DNA from: Undibacterium sp. Jales W-56
Lineage (GTDB): Bacteria > Pseudomonadota > Gammaproteobacteria > Burkholderiales > Burkholderiaceae_D
DNA length: 64,000 nt
Assembly: GCF_025548535.1 (NCBI RefSeq)
Contig: NZ_JAJLQW010000002.1
Location: forward strand, 558,001 to 622,000
Direction: 5' to 3'
In this document: positions 9,392 through 19,512 of the stretch, piece by piece
How the letters are laid out: every line of letters starts with the position of its first letter
How positions within the stretch are numbered: position 1 is the first letter of the stretch
Position numbers and translations under genes: made by a program
Notes under the pieces: generated by a model
The model's database searches: none
What the model saw: the letters and a program-made list of their open reading frames with translations, nothing else
Told to the model about the DNA's origin: nothing

Positions 9392-9880
9392 TTTAAAAAA
9401 AGTCAGCAATAGAGGGAGTATGACTTAAAACCGTAAGCAATGCGCTTGCTGGTATTGCGCATTGAAAATATACTTATCCCCAGTATGTAAAAGCCCTCGA
9501 TATCATCGGGGACTTTTTATTGGCATTCCCCGCTCTGCAATCACACTATACAAGTCCAAACAATATCAACACCTGGTGTCATGCTGCCCACTAAAAGAAA
9601 TCCTCTCATTCTCAATCCCGACATCAAGATCGCCGGCACATCTTCGCTATTCCTTGGCCATGTCATTGAGCACTCTATAACTGGCTAAATAATTCAGTAA
9701 CTCATTCAATCCAGCATCTATCCCCCAGCAATAAAACTCAATAAATTCAATATGTTGGCAAAAAATTGGGTTTAACAGTGTTTCACGGTTTTCTTTGCGG
9801 CATCAGTGTAAGCTTGCCAGGCGGATACACAAATAGAGTTATCCGAATGAATAAAAGACCATGGCATGAGAGAGCATTCA
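9392..9880. other. Gene-free stretch between FKBP and receiver-kinase genes
   Basis: No convincing coding region is present in these roughly 490 bases; a 72-codon open frame at 9462 starts with TTG and has no ribosome site. The stretch holds an 8-bp perfect inverted repeat (CAATGCGC at 9438-9445 and its complement at 9457-9464) and the terminator-like hairpin annotated separately. The rest is AT-rich and presumably contains the promoter of the downstream kinase gene. Confidence 0.5.
9494..9519 (+). terminator. Probable intrinsic terminator downstream of FKBP gene
   Basis: CCTCGAT and ATCGGGG pair with one G-T wobble around a 3-base loop, followed by CTTTTTAT. It lies about 100 bp after the FKBP stop codon, on the same strand. 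Confidence 0.5.
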
Positions 9881-11137
9881 ATGGGCGAACAATCGATAAT
9901 GAGAGAAGCGCATACGACGCCGCGGTTTCGCTTGTTGGTGGTAGATGATCAGGCCATCAATATTCAGCTCCTCTATCAAATTTTTTCTGCGGATCACGAG
10001 GTATTTATGGCGACCAGCGGCGAACAAGCTCTGTCGTTTTGTCAAAACACGCCGCCAGACCTGATCCTGCTGGATGTCTTAATGCCTGATCTGGATGGTA
10101 TTGAAGTCTGTCGGCGATTGAAGGCCGATCCGGCTACAGCCGATATCCCGGTGGTATTTGTTACCGGTCAAAATAATCCCAGGGAAGAAGCGATGGGCTT
10201 ATCGGTCGGCGGCGTCGATTTTATTTCTAAACCCGTCAATACTGCCGTGGTCAGGGCAAGAGTAAAAACGCACCTGATGCTGAAATTCCAGACCGGGCGA
10301 ATTGAAGAAGTCAATCGCACCTTAGAAGCAAGAGTTGCCGAGCGCACGGCAGAGTTGCAGCTCGCCATGGAGCATCTGCTGCAAAGAGAGAAGATGGCAA
10401 CGTTAGGCAACCTGGTCGCCGGCATCACGCATGAATTGAATACCCCCCTCAGCAATATGCGCTTGGCCTCAGCAGCACTACTTGACCGGGTTGAGCAATT
10501 GGCTGGCGAACTCGATACCGGCAAAATTTCCCGTTCGAATCTGGATAATTTTATTTCTTATTGTCGTGACAGCAGCGCCCTGATAGAACGCGCATCACAG
10601 CGCTCTTATTCGTTGATAGAGAGTTTCAAACGAGTTTCGGTGGATCAGAGCAGTGATCGTCGTTGTCAATTCGACTTACGCGACATCATCAGCCACACCG
10701 TCAGCACCTTGCGCCCCACCCTCAGGGCGACGCCATTCACGGTCGAAATAGATATTCCACAAGGAATCATACTGCAGAGTTTCCCGGGGCCCTTAGAACA
10801 AATCGTGACGAATCTGATCACCAATTCTATCGCCCACGCTTTCCCTGACAGAAGCTCTGGCGTAATGCGTGTCAGCGCCAGGCACAATGAAGATCAACTG
10901 ATCATCACTTATGAAGATGATGGCGTCGGCATCTCCGATGATATCAAGCTGCGCATCTTCGATCCTTTCTTCACCACCAAAGCAGGGCAAGGCGGCTCGG
11001 GAATCGGCATGTACACCGTCTACAATCTGGTCACAAACTTGTACGGTGGAACCATCGACGTTGATGGCCGTCCGGGAAAAGGCGCGAGGATCACAGCCAT
11101 TTTTCCGAATATACCTGTCCTGAGTAACGCACTCTAA
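9881..11137 (+). CDS. Response regulator-histidine kinase fusion (REC-HisKA-HATPase)
   Basis: The 418-residue cytoplasmic protein has an N-terminal receiver domain (phospho-acceptor Asp at about 65 in LILLDVLMPD, conserved Lys in FISKPVN), a coiled-coil linker, a HisKA-like domain with GITHELNTPLSN and an HATPase_c domain with DDGVGISDD and GSGIGMY. There are no membrane segments, so it takes its input through the receiver. I chose ATG 9881 because GAGAG lies 6 bases upstream; ATG 9866 (five residues longer) and ATG 9899 are alternatives. It converges on an Hpt-domain gene, which suggests a split phosphorelay (inference). Confidence 0.9.
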   Translation: MGEQSIMREAHTTPRFRLLVVDDQAINIQLLYQIFSADHEVFMATSGEQALSFCQNTPPDLILLDVLMPDLDGIEVCRRLKADPATADIPVVFVTGQNNPREEAMGLSVGGVDFISKPVNTAVVRARVKTHLMLKFQTGRIEEVNRTLEARVAERTAELQLAMEHLLQREKMATLGNLVAGITHELNTPLSNMRLASAALLDRVEQLAGELDTGKISRSNLDNFISYCRDSSALIERASQRSYSLIESFKRVSVDQSSDRRCQFDLRDIISHTVSTLRPTLRATPFTVEIDIPQGIILQSFPGPLEQIVTNLITNSIAHAFPDRSSGVMRVSARHNEDQLIITYEDDGVGISDDIKLRIFDPFFTTKAGQGGSGIGMYTVYNLVTNLYGGTIDVDGRPGKGARITAIFPNIPVLSNAL

Positions 11138-11220
11138 GGTATTTCTATGACGACTCAAATCGGTGCTTGAAACCGGCCATATTGCGTCGGCTTGACAACA
11201 ATATCCAGATGAGTTGGTGC

Positions 11221-11880
11221 CTATCCGAGTAAAGCTAATACATGCTCAAAATCCAGTTCCTGCATGCGCTGGTCAAGTTCATCCAATTTATCTTTTGCAT
11301 AAGTGCCTGCTAGCCGGGAACGAATCTGCGCATAGACATCGCAAGCCCGCATATTTTTTTGCACCAACAAAGACTTGAATTCGCCCAGAACAGTGGCATC
11401 AAGATTTGAAGTTTTTTTATCAAGTGTGCTGTAGGTGTCTGCATACGCATAATGCTGACGCCATAGTTCAGCAGCATCGACAAGAACTTGCAAACGTTGT
11501 GCTGCAATATCGAACAAGATTGCGATCTGCGCCTCTGGTCCGTTCTGTCCATGCGGATCATTCTGGATAGCCATTTCTATTTGCCCGGCGATATCCTGAA
11601 AATCCGCTGCGCCCAGCATGCCTAAACTGCCGCGCAAAGTGTGAAACAACGCAATGACCTGATCATTTTTACCGGCTTGCCAGGCTTGCCGTGCCTGCGC
11701 TATCGGCGCCTGTCCCTGTGCAATCAGCTTTTGCATCAAGCCATTGACCGCCAAGCGAAAACCAGGGTGCCTCGCGCACATCGCCCGCAGATGCTGGACA
11801 TCGAATACGGCAGCAAGATGGTCCAGCATCGCATCAGCCTGGACTGACGAGGGTAGCGCTTGATGTTCTGCCGCATTCAT
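11221..11880 (-). CDS. Hpt (histidine phosphotransfer) domain-containing protein
   Basis: The 219-residue helical protein carries the Hpt signature HTLRGSLGMLG with the phospho-accepting His at residue 80. Hpt domains shuttle phosphate between receivers and kinases. The C-terminal part (about 150-219) is a further helical region not typical of a minimal Hpt and may be a docking segment. It converges on the receiver-kinase gene across 83 bp, making that protein its likeliest partner, though the receiver at 61-62 kb is also possible. Start ATG at 11878-11880. Confidence 0.85.
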   Translation of the reverse strand: MNAAEHQALPSSVQADAMLDHLAAVFDVQHLRAMCARHPGFRLAVNGLMQKLIAQGQAPIAQARQAWQAGKNDQVIALFHTLRGSLGMLGAADFQDIAGQIEMAIQNDPHGQNGPEAQIAILFDIAAQRLQVLVDAAELWRQHYAYADTYSTLDKKTSNLDATVLGEFKSLLVQKNMRACDVYAQIRSRLAGTYAKDKLDELDQRMQELDFEHVLALLG

Positions 11881-11940
11881 CAGAACTATTACTCCTGCCT
11901 TGACTTCAAATCATGAACCCAGACACCTGATCGCGACAGA

Positions 11941-12543
11941 TTATTCCTTGATGAAATGCTCGCGATAGTACTTAAGCTCTTCGATCGATTCAATAATATC
12001 GGCCATCGCCGTATGTTTCTGGTGTTTCTTAAAGCCGCTGGCAACCGCCGGCTTCCAACGCTTGCATAATTCTTTCAAGGTGGAGACATCAAGATTGCGA
12101 TAGTGGAAAAAAGCTTCCAGCTTCGGCATGCCACGCGCCATAAAACGCCGGTCCTGACAAATAGAATTGCCGCACATCGGTGATTTGCCGGCGGGCACAT
12201 ACTTTTTCAGAAACGCGATCAATTCCTTTTCTGCATCTGCCTCCGATACGGTCGATGCTTTAACCCGATCGATCAGGCCGGAGCGGCCATGCGTCCCTTT
12301 ATTCCAGGCATCCATCTTATCCATGATATCGTCAGGCTGGTGAATCGCGAACACCGGCCCTTCGGCCAGCACATTCAATTGCATATCGGTGACGACCACC
12401 GCTACCTCGATGATGCGATCGTTGTCCGGATCCAGTCCGGTCATTTCCATGTCGAGCCAAATCAGATTAAACTCATTAGGCTTGGTCGGCGTGGCCGGTT
12501 CAGTCGATACAGCGTTTGCTTGAATATCGGCAGCTTGTGACAT
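11941..12543 (-). CDS. orn: Oligoribonuclease
   Basis: This is the 3'-5' exoribonuclease that degrades 2-5-nt RNAs and pGpG to mononucleotides. The 200-residue product has the DEDDh exonuclease motifs: [10 protein letters not shown] near the N-terminus, the central [11 protein letters not shown] and HTAMADI at the C-terminus. The N-terminus carries about 20 extra residues of low conservation before [10 protein letters not shown]. It is divergent from the M48 peptidase gene with only 21 bp between the start codons, so the two promoters must overlap the opposing coding regions. Confidence 0.97.
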   Translation of the reverse strand: MSQAADIQANAVSTEPATPTKPNEFNLIWLDMEMTGLDPDNDRIIEVAVVVTDMQLNVLAEGPVFAIHQPDDIMDKMDAWNKGTHGRSGLIDRVKASTVSEADAEKELIAFLKKYVPAGKSPMCGNSICQDRRFMARGMPKLEAFFHYRNLDVSTLKELCKRWKPAVASGFKKHQKHTAMADIIESIEELKYYREHFIKE

Positions 12544-12564
12544 AATTCTTCCTTCTCTTAATCA

Positions 12565-13845
12565 ATGCGGCATTTTCCCATGATTTCTGTAGCATTTTCT
12601 GTTTTATTCGCGGCATTTTTACTATTGACACTGGTATTGCGCTTCTGGCTGGGCTCGCGCCATATTCGCCATATCTTGCAGCACCGCGCTGCGGTTCCTG
12701 CCGAGTTTGCAGAAAAAATCCCGCTCGCTGCACATCAAAAAGCAGCCGACTACACGATTGCCAAGACCAAGCTGGACATGGTGTTGCTGGTATTGAATAC
12801 TGCCGTGCTGATCGGCTTTACCTTGTTAGGCGGCTTGCAACTGCTATCTGTGACGCTGGTCAAGATCACCGGTCCCGGGATGACCTATCAGCTGAGCTTA
12901 TTGGCTTCGTTTGCCCTGATCGGCAGCCTGATCGACTTGCCTTTTGATTACTACAAACAGTTTGTGCTGGAACAGAAGTTTGGCTTCAACAAGATGACGC
13001 CAGCCCTGTTTTTTGCCGATCTGCTGAAAAGCAGCTTGCTCGGCGCGGCGATTGGCCTGCCCCTGATCTGGATCGTGTTGAGCCTGATGGATAAATCCGG
13101 CGCCTGGTGGTGGTTGTATGCATGGCTGGTCTGGAGCGGCTTCCAACTCTTGATGATGCTGATCTATCCTAGCGTCATTGCGCCGCTGTTTAATAAATTC
13201 ACACCGCTGGAAGATGACAGTCTGCGTACCCGCATCGAGGGCTTAATGCAACGTGTCGGTTTCGCTTCGAGCGGCTTGTTCGTGATGGACGGCTCCAGGC
13301 GCAGTGCCCATGGTAATGCGTATTTTTCCGGCTTTGGCGCGGCCAAACGTATCGTATTTTTTGATACCTTGTTGTCGCGCTTGTCGCCGCCGGAAATCGA
13401 AGCAGTGTTAGCCCATGAGCTCGGCCACTTCAAGCTCAAACACATCGTCAAACGTATCAGCGTGATGTTCCTGGTGTCGCTCGGCTTCCTTGCCCTGCTC
13501 GGCTATCTGAAACAGCAACTCTGGTTTTACCACGGTCTCGGCGTCGAACCTATGCTGCTGGCATCGAATGACGCCATGGCCCTGATCCTGTTCATGCTGG
13601 TTTTGCCGGTGTTTACTTTTATCTTGTCCCCGCTGACATCGATCAGTTCACGCAAGCATGAATTTGAAGCGGATGCCTTTGCCGCGCAACATACCAATGC
13701 GAACGATCTGGTGGCCGCGCTGGTGAAACTGTATGAAGACAATGCGTCGACCTTAACGCCGGACCCCTTGCATTCTAAATTCTACGATTCGCACCCGCCT
13801 GCCTCTGTGCGCATTCATCAACTTCTTTCGGTACATCCATCATGA
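12565..13845 (+). CDS. M48 family zinc metallopeptidase (Ste24/CAAX protease type)
   Basis: The 426-residue membrane protein has several N-terminal hydrophobic segments and the zinc motif HELGH (284-288), with a third ligand in the later KHEFEAD (Glu near 366-368), as in Ste24-type M48 proteases. Such enzymes cut membrane or misfolded proteins at the cytoplasmic face. The gene is the first of a coupled unit: its TGA overlaps the phhB ATG (ATGA). ATG 12580 is an alternative start five codons in. Confidence 0.92.
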   Translation: MRHFPMISVAFSVLFAAFLLLTLVLRFWLGSRHIRHILQHRAAVPAEFAEKIPLAAHQKAADYTIAKTKLDMVLLVLNTAVLIGFTLLGGLQLLSVTLVKITGPGMTYQLSLLASFALIGSLIDLPFDYYKQFVLEQKFGFNKMTPALFFADLLKSSLLGAAIGLPLIWIVLSLMDKSGAWWWLYAWLVWSGFQLLMMLIYPSVIAPLFNKFTPLEDDSLRTRIEGLMQRVGFASSGLFVMDGSRRSAHGNAYFSGFGAAKRIVFFDTLLSRLSPPEIEAVLAHELGHFKLKHIVKRISVMFLVSLGFLALLGYLKQQLWFYHGLGVEPMLLASNDAMALILFMLVLPVFTFILSPLTSISSRKHEFEADAFAAQHTNANDLVAALVKLYEDNASTLTPDPLHSKFYDSHPPASVRIHQLLSVHPS

Positions 13846-14192
13846 TCAACACTACGACCTTGCTCGCCAAAAAATCTGTCCATACTGAGACCGCGCTCGA
13901 TGTCAGCGCCTTGCCTGCGTATTTTGCAGCGACGCCAGGCTGGGCGCAGGATGGACCGCGCATCGTAAAAACCTTTCACTTCAAAAATTATTACGAAACG
14001 CTGGCCTTCATCAATGCGATCGCTTATGTGATCCATGCAGAAGACCATCACCCGGAGCTGGTCGTCACCTACAACCGTTGCATCATTAAATTCGACACGC
14101 ATACCGTCAACGACGGCAAAGGCGGCATTTCAGAAAACGACTTTATCTGCGCCGCCAAAGTCGATGCGATTTTTCAGCAAAGTTTTTCTTGA
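13842..14192 (+). CDS. phhB: 4a-hydroxytetrahydrobiopterin dehydratase
   Basis: The 116-residue protein matches pterin-4a-carbinolamine dehydratase, which regenerates the tetrahydropterin cofactor used by aromatic amino acid hydroxylases. The active-site motif DHHPEL and the following [12 protein letters not shown] are clear. It overlaps the M48 gene by four bases (ATGA) and rsgA by one base (TGATG), so translation of the three is coupled. No phenylalanine hydroxylase gene is in the window. Confidence 0.95.
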   Translation: MINTTTLLAKKSVHTETALDVSALPAYFAATPGWAQDGPRIVKTFHFKNYYETLAFINAIAYVIHAEDHHPELVVTYNRCIIKFDTHTVNDGKGGISENDFICAAKVDAIFQQSFS

Positions 14193-15094
14193 TGAGTAAG
14201 GCCAGGCTGCTAGCAACCGTCATCGCTGCCCATGGCAGACACTATCTGGTACAGGCGGAAGACATCAAATTGCATTGCGTCACCCGTGGCAAAAAAACGG
14301 ATGTGGCCGTCGGCGACATCGTCGAATATCAGCTTACCTCGAAGAACCAGGGGGTGATTGAAGCGATTACACCGCGCAAGACGTTGCTGTACCGCTCCGA
14401 CCAGTACAAATCCAAGATGCTGGCAGCAAATCTGACGCAACTGCTGATCGTGGTCGCCACCGAGCCCAGCTTTGCCGACGACTTGATTTCACGGGCGCTG
14501 GTTGCGTCCGAATCGTCTGGCATCAAAGCCACCATCGTCCTGAACAAAATCGACGTCGCCGCAAGCTTGCCCAAAGCACGCGAGCGTCTCGCCTTATATG
14601 CCGGTCTTGGTTATCCGGTACTGGAAGTCTCGGTTACCGCAGCGCCCGAGGCTACCCGCGCGACCATGCTGAATCTGATCCAGGGCAATAGCACCATCCT
14701 GATCGGTCAATCGGGCATGGGCAAATCCTCGTTAATCAACTTGTTAATCCCGGACGCTGAAATCGCCACCCGTGAAATCTCGGCAGCGCTCGATACCGGC
14801 AAACACACCACGACCTTCACCCGGCTGTACCAGATGGAAGGCGACACGGCAGTCATCGACTCACCGGGTTTCCAGGAATTTGGTTTGCATCATTTGAGCG
14901 AAGGCATGCTGGAACGCGCGTTCCCGGAATTTTTACCGCATCTGGGCAAATGCAAATTCTATAATTGCCATCACCATACCGAACCTGGTTGCGCGATTTT
15001 AGCCGCCGTTCAATCCGGTGAAATTGCACAAATGCGCCACGATTTATTTGAGCAACTGGTGCACGAAGCCGCCCAAACCATAGGCTATAAATAA
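14192..15094 (+). CDS. rsgA: Small ribosomal subunit biogenesis GTPase RsgA
   Basis: This circularly permuted GTPase acts in late 30S maturation. The 300-residue protein has an N-terminal OB fold, then G4 (LNKID), G1 (GQSGMGKSS at 172-180) and G3 (DSPGF) in the permuted order, and a C-terminal zinc knuckle with the pattern [17 protein letters not shown] 14192 is used; a TTG three bases upstream only adds one codon. It converges on the ABC permease gene with 51 bp between and no clear terminator there. Confidence 0.97.
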   Translation: MSKARLLATVIAAHGRHYLVQAEDIKLHCVTRGKKTDVAVGDIVEYQLTSKNQGVIEAITPRKTLLYRSDQYKSKMLAANLTQLLIVVATEPSFADDLISRALVASESSGIKATIVLNKIDVAASLPKARERLALYAGLGYPVLEVSVTAAPEATRATMLNLIQGNSTILIGQSGMGKSSLINLLIPDAEIATREISAALDTGKHTTTFTRLYQMEGDTAVIDSPGFQEFGLHHLSEGMLERAFPEFLPHLGKCKFYNCHHHTEPGCAILAAVQSGEIAQMRHDLFEQLVHEAAQTIGYK

Positions 15095-15145
15095 AGCCAT
15101 AAGGTTCGTACCGGACTGATCAGACCGATGCGTCAACGAATCGGC

Positions 15146-16315
15146 CTAAGACGCCCGCAGACAATCCACGATCTTCATGTGCGAGGCACGCCAGGCTGGG
15201 ATAAAGCCGCCGACAAAACCCATCGCCAATGAAAATATCAACGTCTGCACCACGATCTGCGGCGTCAGTTTGAACTGGAATGCGAGTTCGCTAAAGGTCT
15301 GGAAGTTGGTCGTTGAAATATCAACGGCCTGCATCCACGATGCAGCGAACAAGCCTATCGCGCCGCCGACCAAAGACAGTAAAAGCGACTCCAGCAAGAA
15401 GGCAATCAGCACCGCCATCCGGCGAAAACCCAAGGCCCGCAGTGTACCGATCTCGCCAACACGCTGCGCCACTGCGGCAAACATCGTGATCATGGCGCCG
15501 ACCACGGCGCCGATCGAAAAGATCACCGACAAACTCAGTCCCAGAATGCGGATAAAGGTCGCCAGGGCTTCACTCTGTTCAGCATAAAACCGTATCTCCG
15601 GCTTGGCATCGATCTGTAAACGCGGATCGGCTTCTATCGCTTTCGTCACGGCTGTTGTCGCACTCTGGTCGGCGAGGCGAAACACGATAGTGGAATACGC
15701 ATTGCGTCGGAAGGCCGCCATCATCTGTTCGCTATCGCCCCAGATTTCGCTATCGAATCCGGTTTTACCGGAATCAAAAATCCCGACGACCAGCCAGTCC
15801 CGTTGGGCGAAATGCAGGGTCTCCCCCAAACCTGTTCCTTTAAAGCCGCTGGCAATCGAATGCCCGGCGATGATCTCCGCAGTACCGGGGCGGAACATGC
15901 GCCCTTGCACCAACTGTACTTGCGGACGCAACTCAAGACCCAATGCCGAGGTGCCGCGGACAGTCACATTGCTGGGCTTGCCGTTACTGCGTTTCGGCAG
16001 ATTATTCAGCACCACCGGCTCTTTGCTGACTAATGGCAAACCCTGACGATTACTCGCGATACCGGGCAAGCTTTCAATAATCGCGGCCTGGTCGCGACTG
16101 ATACCGCTATTGATTTCCGCCCCCGCCCCTTTACGCAGCACCAGCATATTATCGGCCTGTCCGGTTGCCACCAAAGTCGCGCGTATGCCCTCGCTCATCA
16201 TCAGCACCACGGCAAATACGAACACCACCAATGCCATACCGCCCGCAGTCAATAAGGTCGTCACCCGGCGTACCCAGAGATTACGCGCCACATAGGATAA
16301 GGGAATGGCTCTCAT
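15146..16315 (-). CDS. ABC transporter permease, FtsX/MacB type (second permease)
   Basis: The 389-residue protein shows the MacB layout: one N-terminal membrane helix, a large periplasmic MacB_PCD domain and three C-terminal helices (from about residue 265 on) forming the FtsX domain. It is the last gene of a unit ordered adaptor, ATPase, permease, permease. Together with the permease at 16344-17501 it should form a heterodimer. MacAB-type pumps act by mechanotransmission on periplasmic substrates; the substrate here is unknown. Confidence 0.92.
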   Translation of the reverse strand: MRAIPLSYVARNLWVRRVTTLLTAGGMALVVFVFAVVLMMSEGIRATLVATGQADNMLVLRKGAGAEINSGISRDQAAIIESLPGIASNRQGLPLVSKEPVVLNNLPKRSNGKPSNVTVRGTSALGLELRPQVQLVQGRMFRPGTAEIIAGHSIASGFKGTGLGETLHFAQRDWLVVGIFDSGKTGFDSEIWGDSEQMMAAFRRNAYSTIVFRLADQSATTAVTKAIEADPRLQIDAKPEIRFYAEQSEALATFIRILGLSLSVIFSIGAVVGAMITMFAAVAQRVGEIGTLRALGFRRMAVLIAFLLESLLLSLVGGAIGLFAASWMQAVDISTTNFQTFSELAFQFKLTPQIVVQTLIFSLAMGFVGGFIPAWRASHMKIVDCLRAS

Positions 16316-16343
16316 GTCGTTCTCATCGGGTGTTTACTGGCGT

Positions 16344-17501
16344 TCATCCCACATGCCTCAAACCATTGACGATATCGATCCTGCTCATTTTCCAGGCTGG
16401 CCATGCCGCTGCCGCCACCCCGACCACGATACTGGCAGCCAGTTGCAGCAGCATTGTGGTCTGCGATACGACGAAGACTGGAAACAAGGTGCCGACCGCT
16501 TTTGCAAAGGCATTCGCAATCGGCAGCGTGACGAATAAACCGGCCGCGCCGCCGATCAGAGCAATCACCAGACTTTCACCAAATAATAATTTCACGACAA
16601 AGCCGGGGGAGAAACCCAGTGCCTTGAGCGTCGCATATTCTGCCAGCCGTTCACGCGCCGTCATCATCATGGTATTCGCCATCACCGCCATGATGATGAT
16701 CACGATGACGATACTGACGGCATTGATCGCCACCAGAATCGCCTCACTCATGGAAACAAAGCCGAGTTGAAAGGCTTTTTCTGTTTCGGTCAGCGTCTCT
16801 GCCAGCGAATTTTTGAATAAGGCATCGAGACGCTCGGAGACCAGCGGCGCATTATTCGGTTCATTGATACGTACAATATAGACGCCGACAAAATCGGCAC
16901 CTTTACCCAGGCGCTTACGTACCGATTCGGACAAAAATTGCCAATGGAAGAGTAATTGCGATTCATCCGTTTTGGCATCCACGCCGTCCCAGATACCGCG
17001 TAAGGTAAACGTCCAGGTACCCGGATAAATCGTACCGCGAATCGGAATCTGGTCGCCTATCTTCCAGCCATATTGATTGGCGAGTTTGCGACCGACGATG
17101 GCGCCTTGCCGGTCCAAGATAAAGGCTTTTTTCTCTTCGTCTTTCAGGACATATTCCGGATACAGGGCGAGATAGCTGGCGGGTTCTACCGCAAATTGCG
17201 GGAAAAAATTACGCTCAGTGATGTAGACGCCGCCGAACCAATTCGACCAGCTTAGGCCGGTCACGCCTTCCACATTGCGCAGGCGCTCAGCGTAGCTGAG
17301 CGGCAAAGGAAAAGTCAGGGAAATCGAATTGCGCGTCACCAGACGGGTACTTGAGGTTCCCTCCACGCCGGCATACCAGGCATCGACAATCGTCCGCAAT
17401 AAACCAAAAGCACAAATCGCCACGACCAGACCGACCATAGTCAGCAAGGTTCGCAAGCGATGGCGAAAGGCATTCTTGAGTAATAGCTTGAGTATGAACA
17501 T
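16344..17501 (-). CDS. ABC transporter permease, FtsX/MacB type (first permease)
   Basis: The 385-residue protein has the same plan as its neighbour: N-terminal helix (about 10-33), periplasmic domain, three C-terminal helices and an FtsX domain. It is separated from the ATPase gene by 11 bp and from the second permease by 28 bp. The two permeases are diverged from each other, consistent with a heterodimeric transporter rather than a recent duplication. Confidence 0.92.
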   Translation of the reverse strand: MFILKLLLKNAFRHRLRTLLTMVGLVVAICAFGLLRTIVDAWYAGVEGTSSTRLVTRNSISLTFPLPLSYAERLRNVEGVTGLSWSNWFGGVYITERNFFPQFAVEPASYLALYPEYVLKDEEKKAFILDRQGAIVGRKLANQYGWKIGDQIPIRGTIYPGTWTFTLRGIWDGVDAKTDESQLLFHWQFLSESVRKRLGKGADFVGVYIVRINEPNNAPLVSERLDALFKNSLAETLTETEKAFQLGFVSMSEAILVAINAVSIVIVIIIMAVMANTMMMTARERLAEYATLKALGFSPGFVVKLLFGESLVIALIGGAAGLFVTLPIANAFAKAVGTLFPVFVVSQTTMLLQLAASIVVGVAAAAWPAWKMSRIDIVNGLRHVG

Positions 17502-17512
17502 ACGTCGCGTCG

Positions 17513-18274
17513 TTAATGTGCGACGGCAAGAGCAGCGCTGCCATTAAGCGCCTCATCCGGCACCAGCACGCCTTTTTCCAGATGCACCAGGCGCCGTGCG
17601 CGCGATGCCGCCTTGGGGTCATGCGTTACCATGATGATGGTCTTACCCAAATTGCGATGCAGTTCATCGAGCAAATTCAAGATCTCTTCCGCAGTCACCC
17701 TATCCAGGTCGCCGGTAGGCTCATCGGCCACAATCAAGGCCGGATCAGTCACCAGGGCGCGCGCGATTGCGACGCGTTGTTGCTGGCCGCCGGATAACTC
17801 ATTCGGATAATGATCCATGCGGTCATCGAGACTGACCATATGCAAGGCCGCGGTTACATGGGCTTTGCGCTGGGTGCCGGATAAATGGGTCAGCAATAAG
17901 GGCAGTTCGACATTCTCAAATGCCGTCAGCACCGGCATCAGGTTATAGAACTGGAAAATGAAGCCCACATTGGCGGCACGCCAGTCCGCCAGTTGCCCTT
18001 CGCTCAGCTCGGCGATATTGACACCGGCTATTTCTATGGTGCCGCTGCTTGCTTTATCGATCCCCGCAATTAGGTTCAACAAGGTGCTTTTACCCGAACC
18101 ACTCGGCCCCATCAGCGCCAGGAACTCGGCTCTTTGGACATCCAGATTGACGCCCTGCAACACAGGTATCAACTGACCGCCGCGCACATAGGACTTATCC
18201 AGCTGACGTATCCTGATGATCGGCTCTTCAGGAACAATTTGCTGAACTGCTTCAACCACGGCGCTATCGTTCAT
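17513..18274 (-). CDS. ABC transporter ATP-binding protein (LolD/MacB-like)
   Basis: The 253-residue ATPase contains Walker [13 protein letters not shown], the signature [15 protein letters not shown], Walker [11 protein letters not shown] and the H-loop MVTHD. The sequence type matches the MacB/LolD class, which pairs with FtsX-like permeases. Its ATG overlaps the stop of the adaptor gene (ATGA), so the two are coupled. Confidence 0.95.
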   Translation of the reverse strand: MNDSAVVEAVQQIVPEEPIIRIRQLDKSYVRGGQLIPVLQGVNLDVQRAEFLALMGPSGSGKSTLLNLIAGIDKASSGTIEIAGVNIAELSEGQLADWRAANVGFIFQFYNLMPVLTAFENVELPLLLTHLSGTQRKAHVTAALHMVSLDDRMDHYPNELSGGQQQRVAIARALVTDPALIVADEPTGDLDRVTAEEILNLLDELHRNLGKTIIMVTHDPKAASRARRLVHLEKGVLVPDEALNGSAALAVAH

Positions 18275-19512
18275 TTGCTGGCCACCACAATTTTTGTTCC
18301 GGCAACTAATTTTTCGCCCGGAGACAACACCAGTTTGTCGCCCGATTGCAGCGCTGCCTTGATCTCGACATTGTCGCCGATTTTGCGGCCGACGCTGACC
18401 TCGATAGCCTCGACGGTATCATCCTTGATGCGGAACACTTCTTTCTTCCCTGCGCGTTCGACGATTGCTTTAGGATTCAGTGCCAACACCGGTTTTTGAT
18501 CCGCATCGGTCGCCGCCTGCGACAGGATAGTGACCTTGGCGCTCATCTCGGGCAGGATACGCGGATCGAGTTTTTCAAAGCGTATCTTGGTCATGACCGT
18601 GGCTTTGGCCCTGTCCACGGTTGGGACTATCCCGACGACGTTGCCGCGAAAACGGCTATCCGGCAAGGCATCCAGGGTAATCTCGACAGGCTGGCCGATT
18701 TTGGCTTTTGCCAGATTGCTCTCCGATACATCCGCCTCGACTTCCAGGGTGCTCATGTCGGCCATCGTCACTACCGCCCCCTGGCTGCCGGCCGCGCTGG
18801 AGAATGGCGTAATGATGTCGCCGACATTGGCGTTCTTGACCAGCACCACACCGTCGAAAGGCGCGCGGATCTCGGTAAAGTCCTGATTCACCTGTTGCAC
18901 TTTAAGCTGGGCGCGTGCCACTGCAACTGCCGCTTGCGCGGAGATCACTGCCGCCTTTGCCGAATTCACGCGCGTGGTTGCGCTGTCGAGCGCCTGCGCA
19001 GAGACAAAGCCTTGCGCTTTTAAACCCTGGCTGCGTTTAAGTTCTGCTTCGGCATTGATCAGTTCCACATTGCTCTGGGCGACCCCGGCTTCGGCCTGCC
19101 GGATACTCGCTTGCGCCGAGGCGATCGAGGCTTGTACATCACTCGCATCCAGCTTGGCGATCACCTCCCCTTGCTTGACCTGACTGCCTTCGCGTACATT
19201 CAGCCAGACCAGTCGCCCGGTGGCCTTGCTCGCCACCGCGGCACGGCGTTGTGCGACCACATATCCCGAAGCGGTCAGCTGCGCATACTGCTGCGATGGG
19301 TAAGCGGTCAGCACGGAGGTCGCCTGCACTTCGGTTTTGCCCGGGCGCAGCGCAACGCCTGTGGCGACCACGATGGCGACGATAATCGCAAGCCATTTAC
19401 CTCGCCCCGATTTCTTGCCGGAAGGAACGACGCTACGATCGATTTTGAGTTGGTTCAGGGACGAAGGCGGGGATGCCTTTGCGGGAGAGTTCGCTGGTAT
19501 TGGCTCTGTCAT
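18271..19512 (-). CDS. Periplasmic adaptor subunit (HlyD/MacA family)
   Basis: The 413-residue membrane-fusion protein has an N-terminal membrane anchor (about 42-57), a biotinyl-lipoyl-like half motif, a long alpha-helical hairpin (Ala/Gln-rich, about 110-210), then beta-barrel and membrane-proximal domains. It links the inner-membrane ABC pump to an outer-membrane channel. It leads the four-gene operon. No TolC gene is adjacent, so a channel encoded elsewhere is expected. Confidence 0.92.
   Translation of the reverse strand: MTEPIPANSPAKASPPSSLNQLKIDRSVVPSGKKSGRGKWLAIIVAIVVATGVALRPGKTEVQATSVLTAYPSQQYAQLTASGYVVAQRRAAVASKATGRLVWLNVREGSQVKQGEVIAKLDASDVQASIASAQASIRQAEAGVAQSNVELINAEAELKRSQGLKAQGFVSAQALDSATTRVNSAKAAVISAQAAVAVARAQLKVQQVNQDFTEIRAPFDGVVLVKNANVGDIITPFSSAAGSQGAVVTMADMSTLEVEADVSESNLAKAKIGQPVEITLDALPDSRFRGNVVGIVPTVDRAKATVMTKIRFEKLDPRILPEMSAKVTILSQAATDADQKPVLALNPKAIVERAGKKEVFRIKDDTVEAIEVSVGRKIGDNVEIKAALQSGDKLVLSPGEKLVAGTKIVVASK

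Noticed and set aside
9462-9680. 72-codon frame after the FKBP gene
   Set aside because: TTG start, no ribosome site, overlaps a terminator-like hairpin, and no recognisable protein features.
15146-17501. Tandem duplication of ABC permease genes
   Set aside because: The two permeases share only family-level similarity, as expected of an old heterodimer.
18346-19023. 225-codon open frame opposite the HlyD-type adaptor gene
   Set aside because: Opposes a clear membrane-fusion protein in an operon; no domain or ribosome site.
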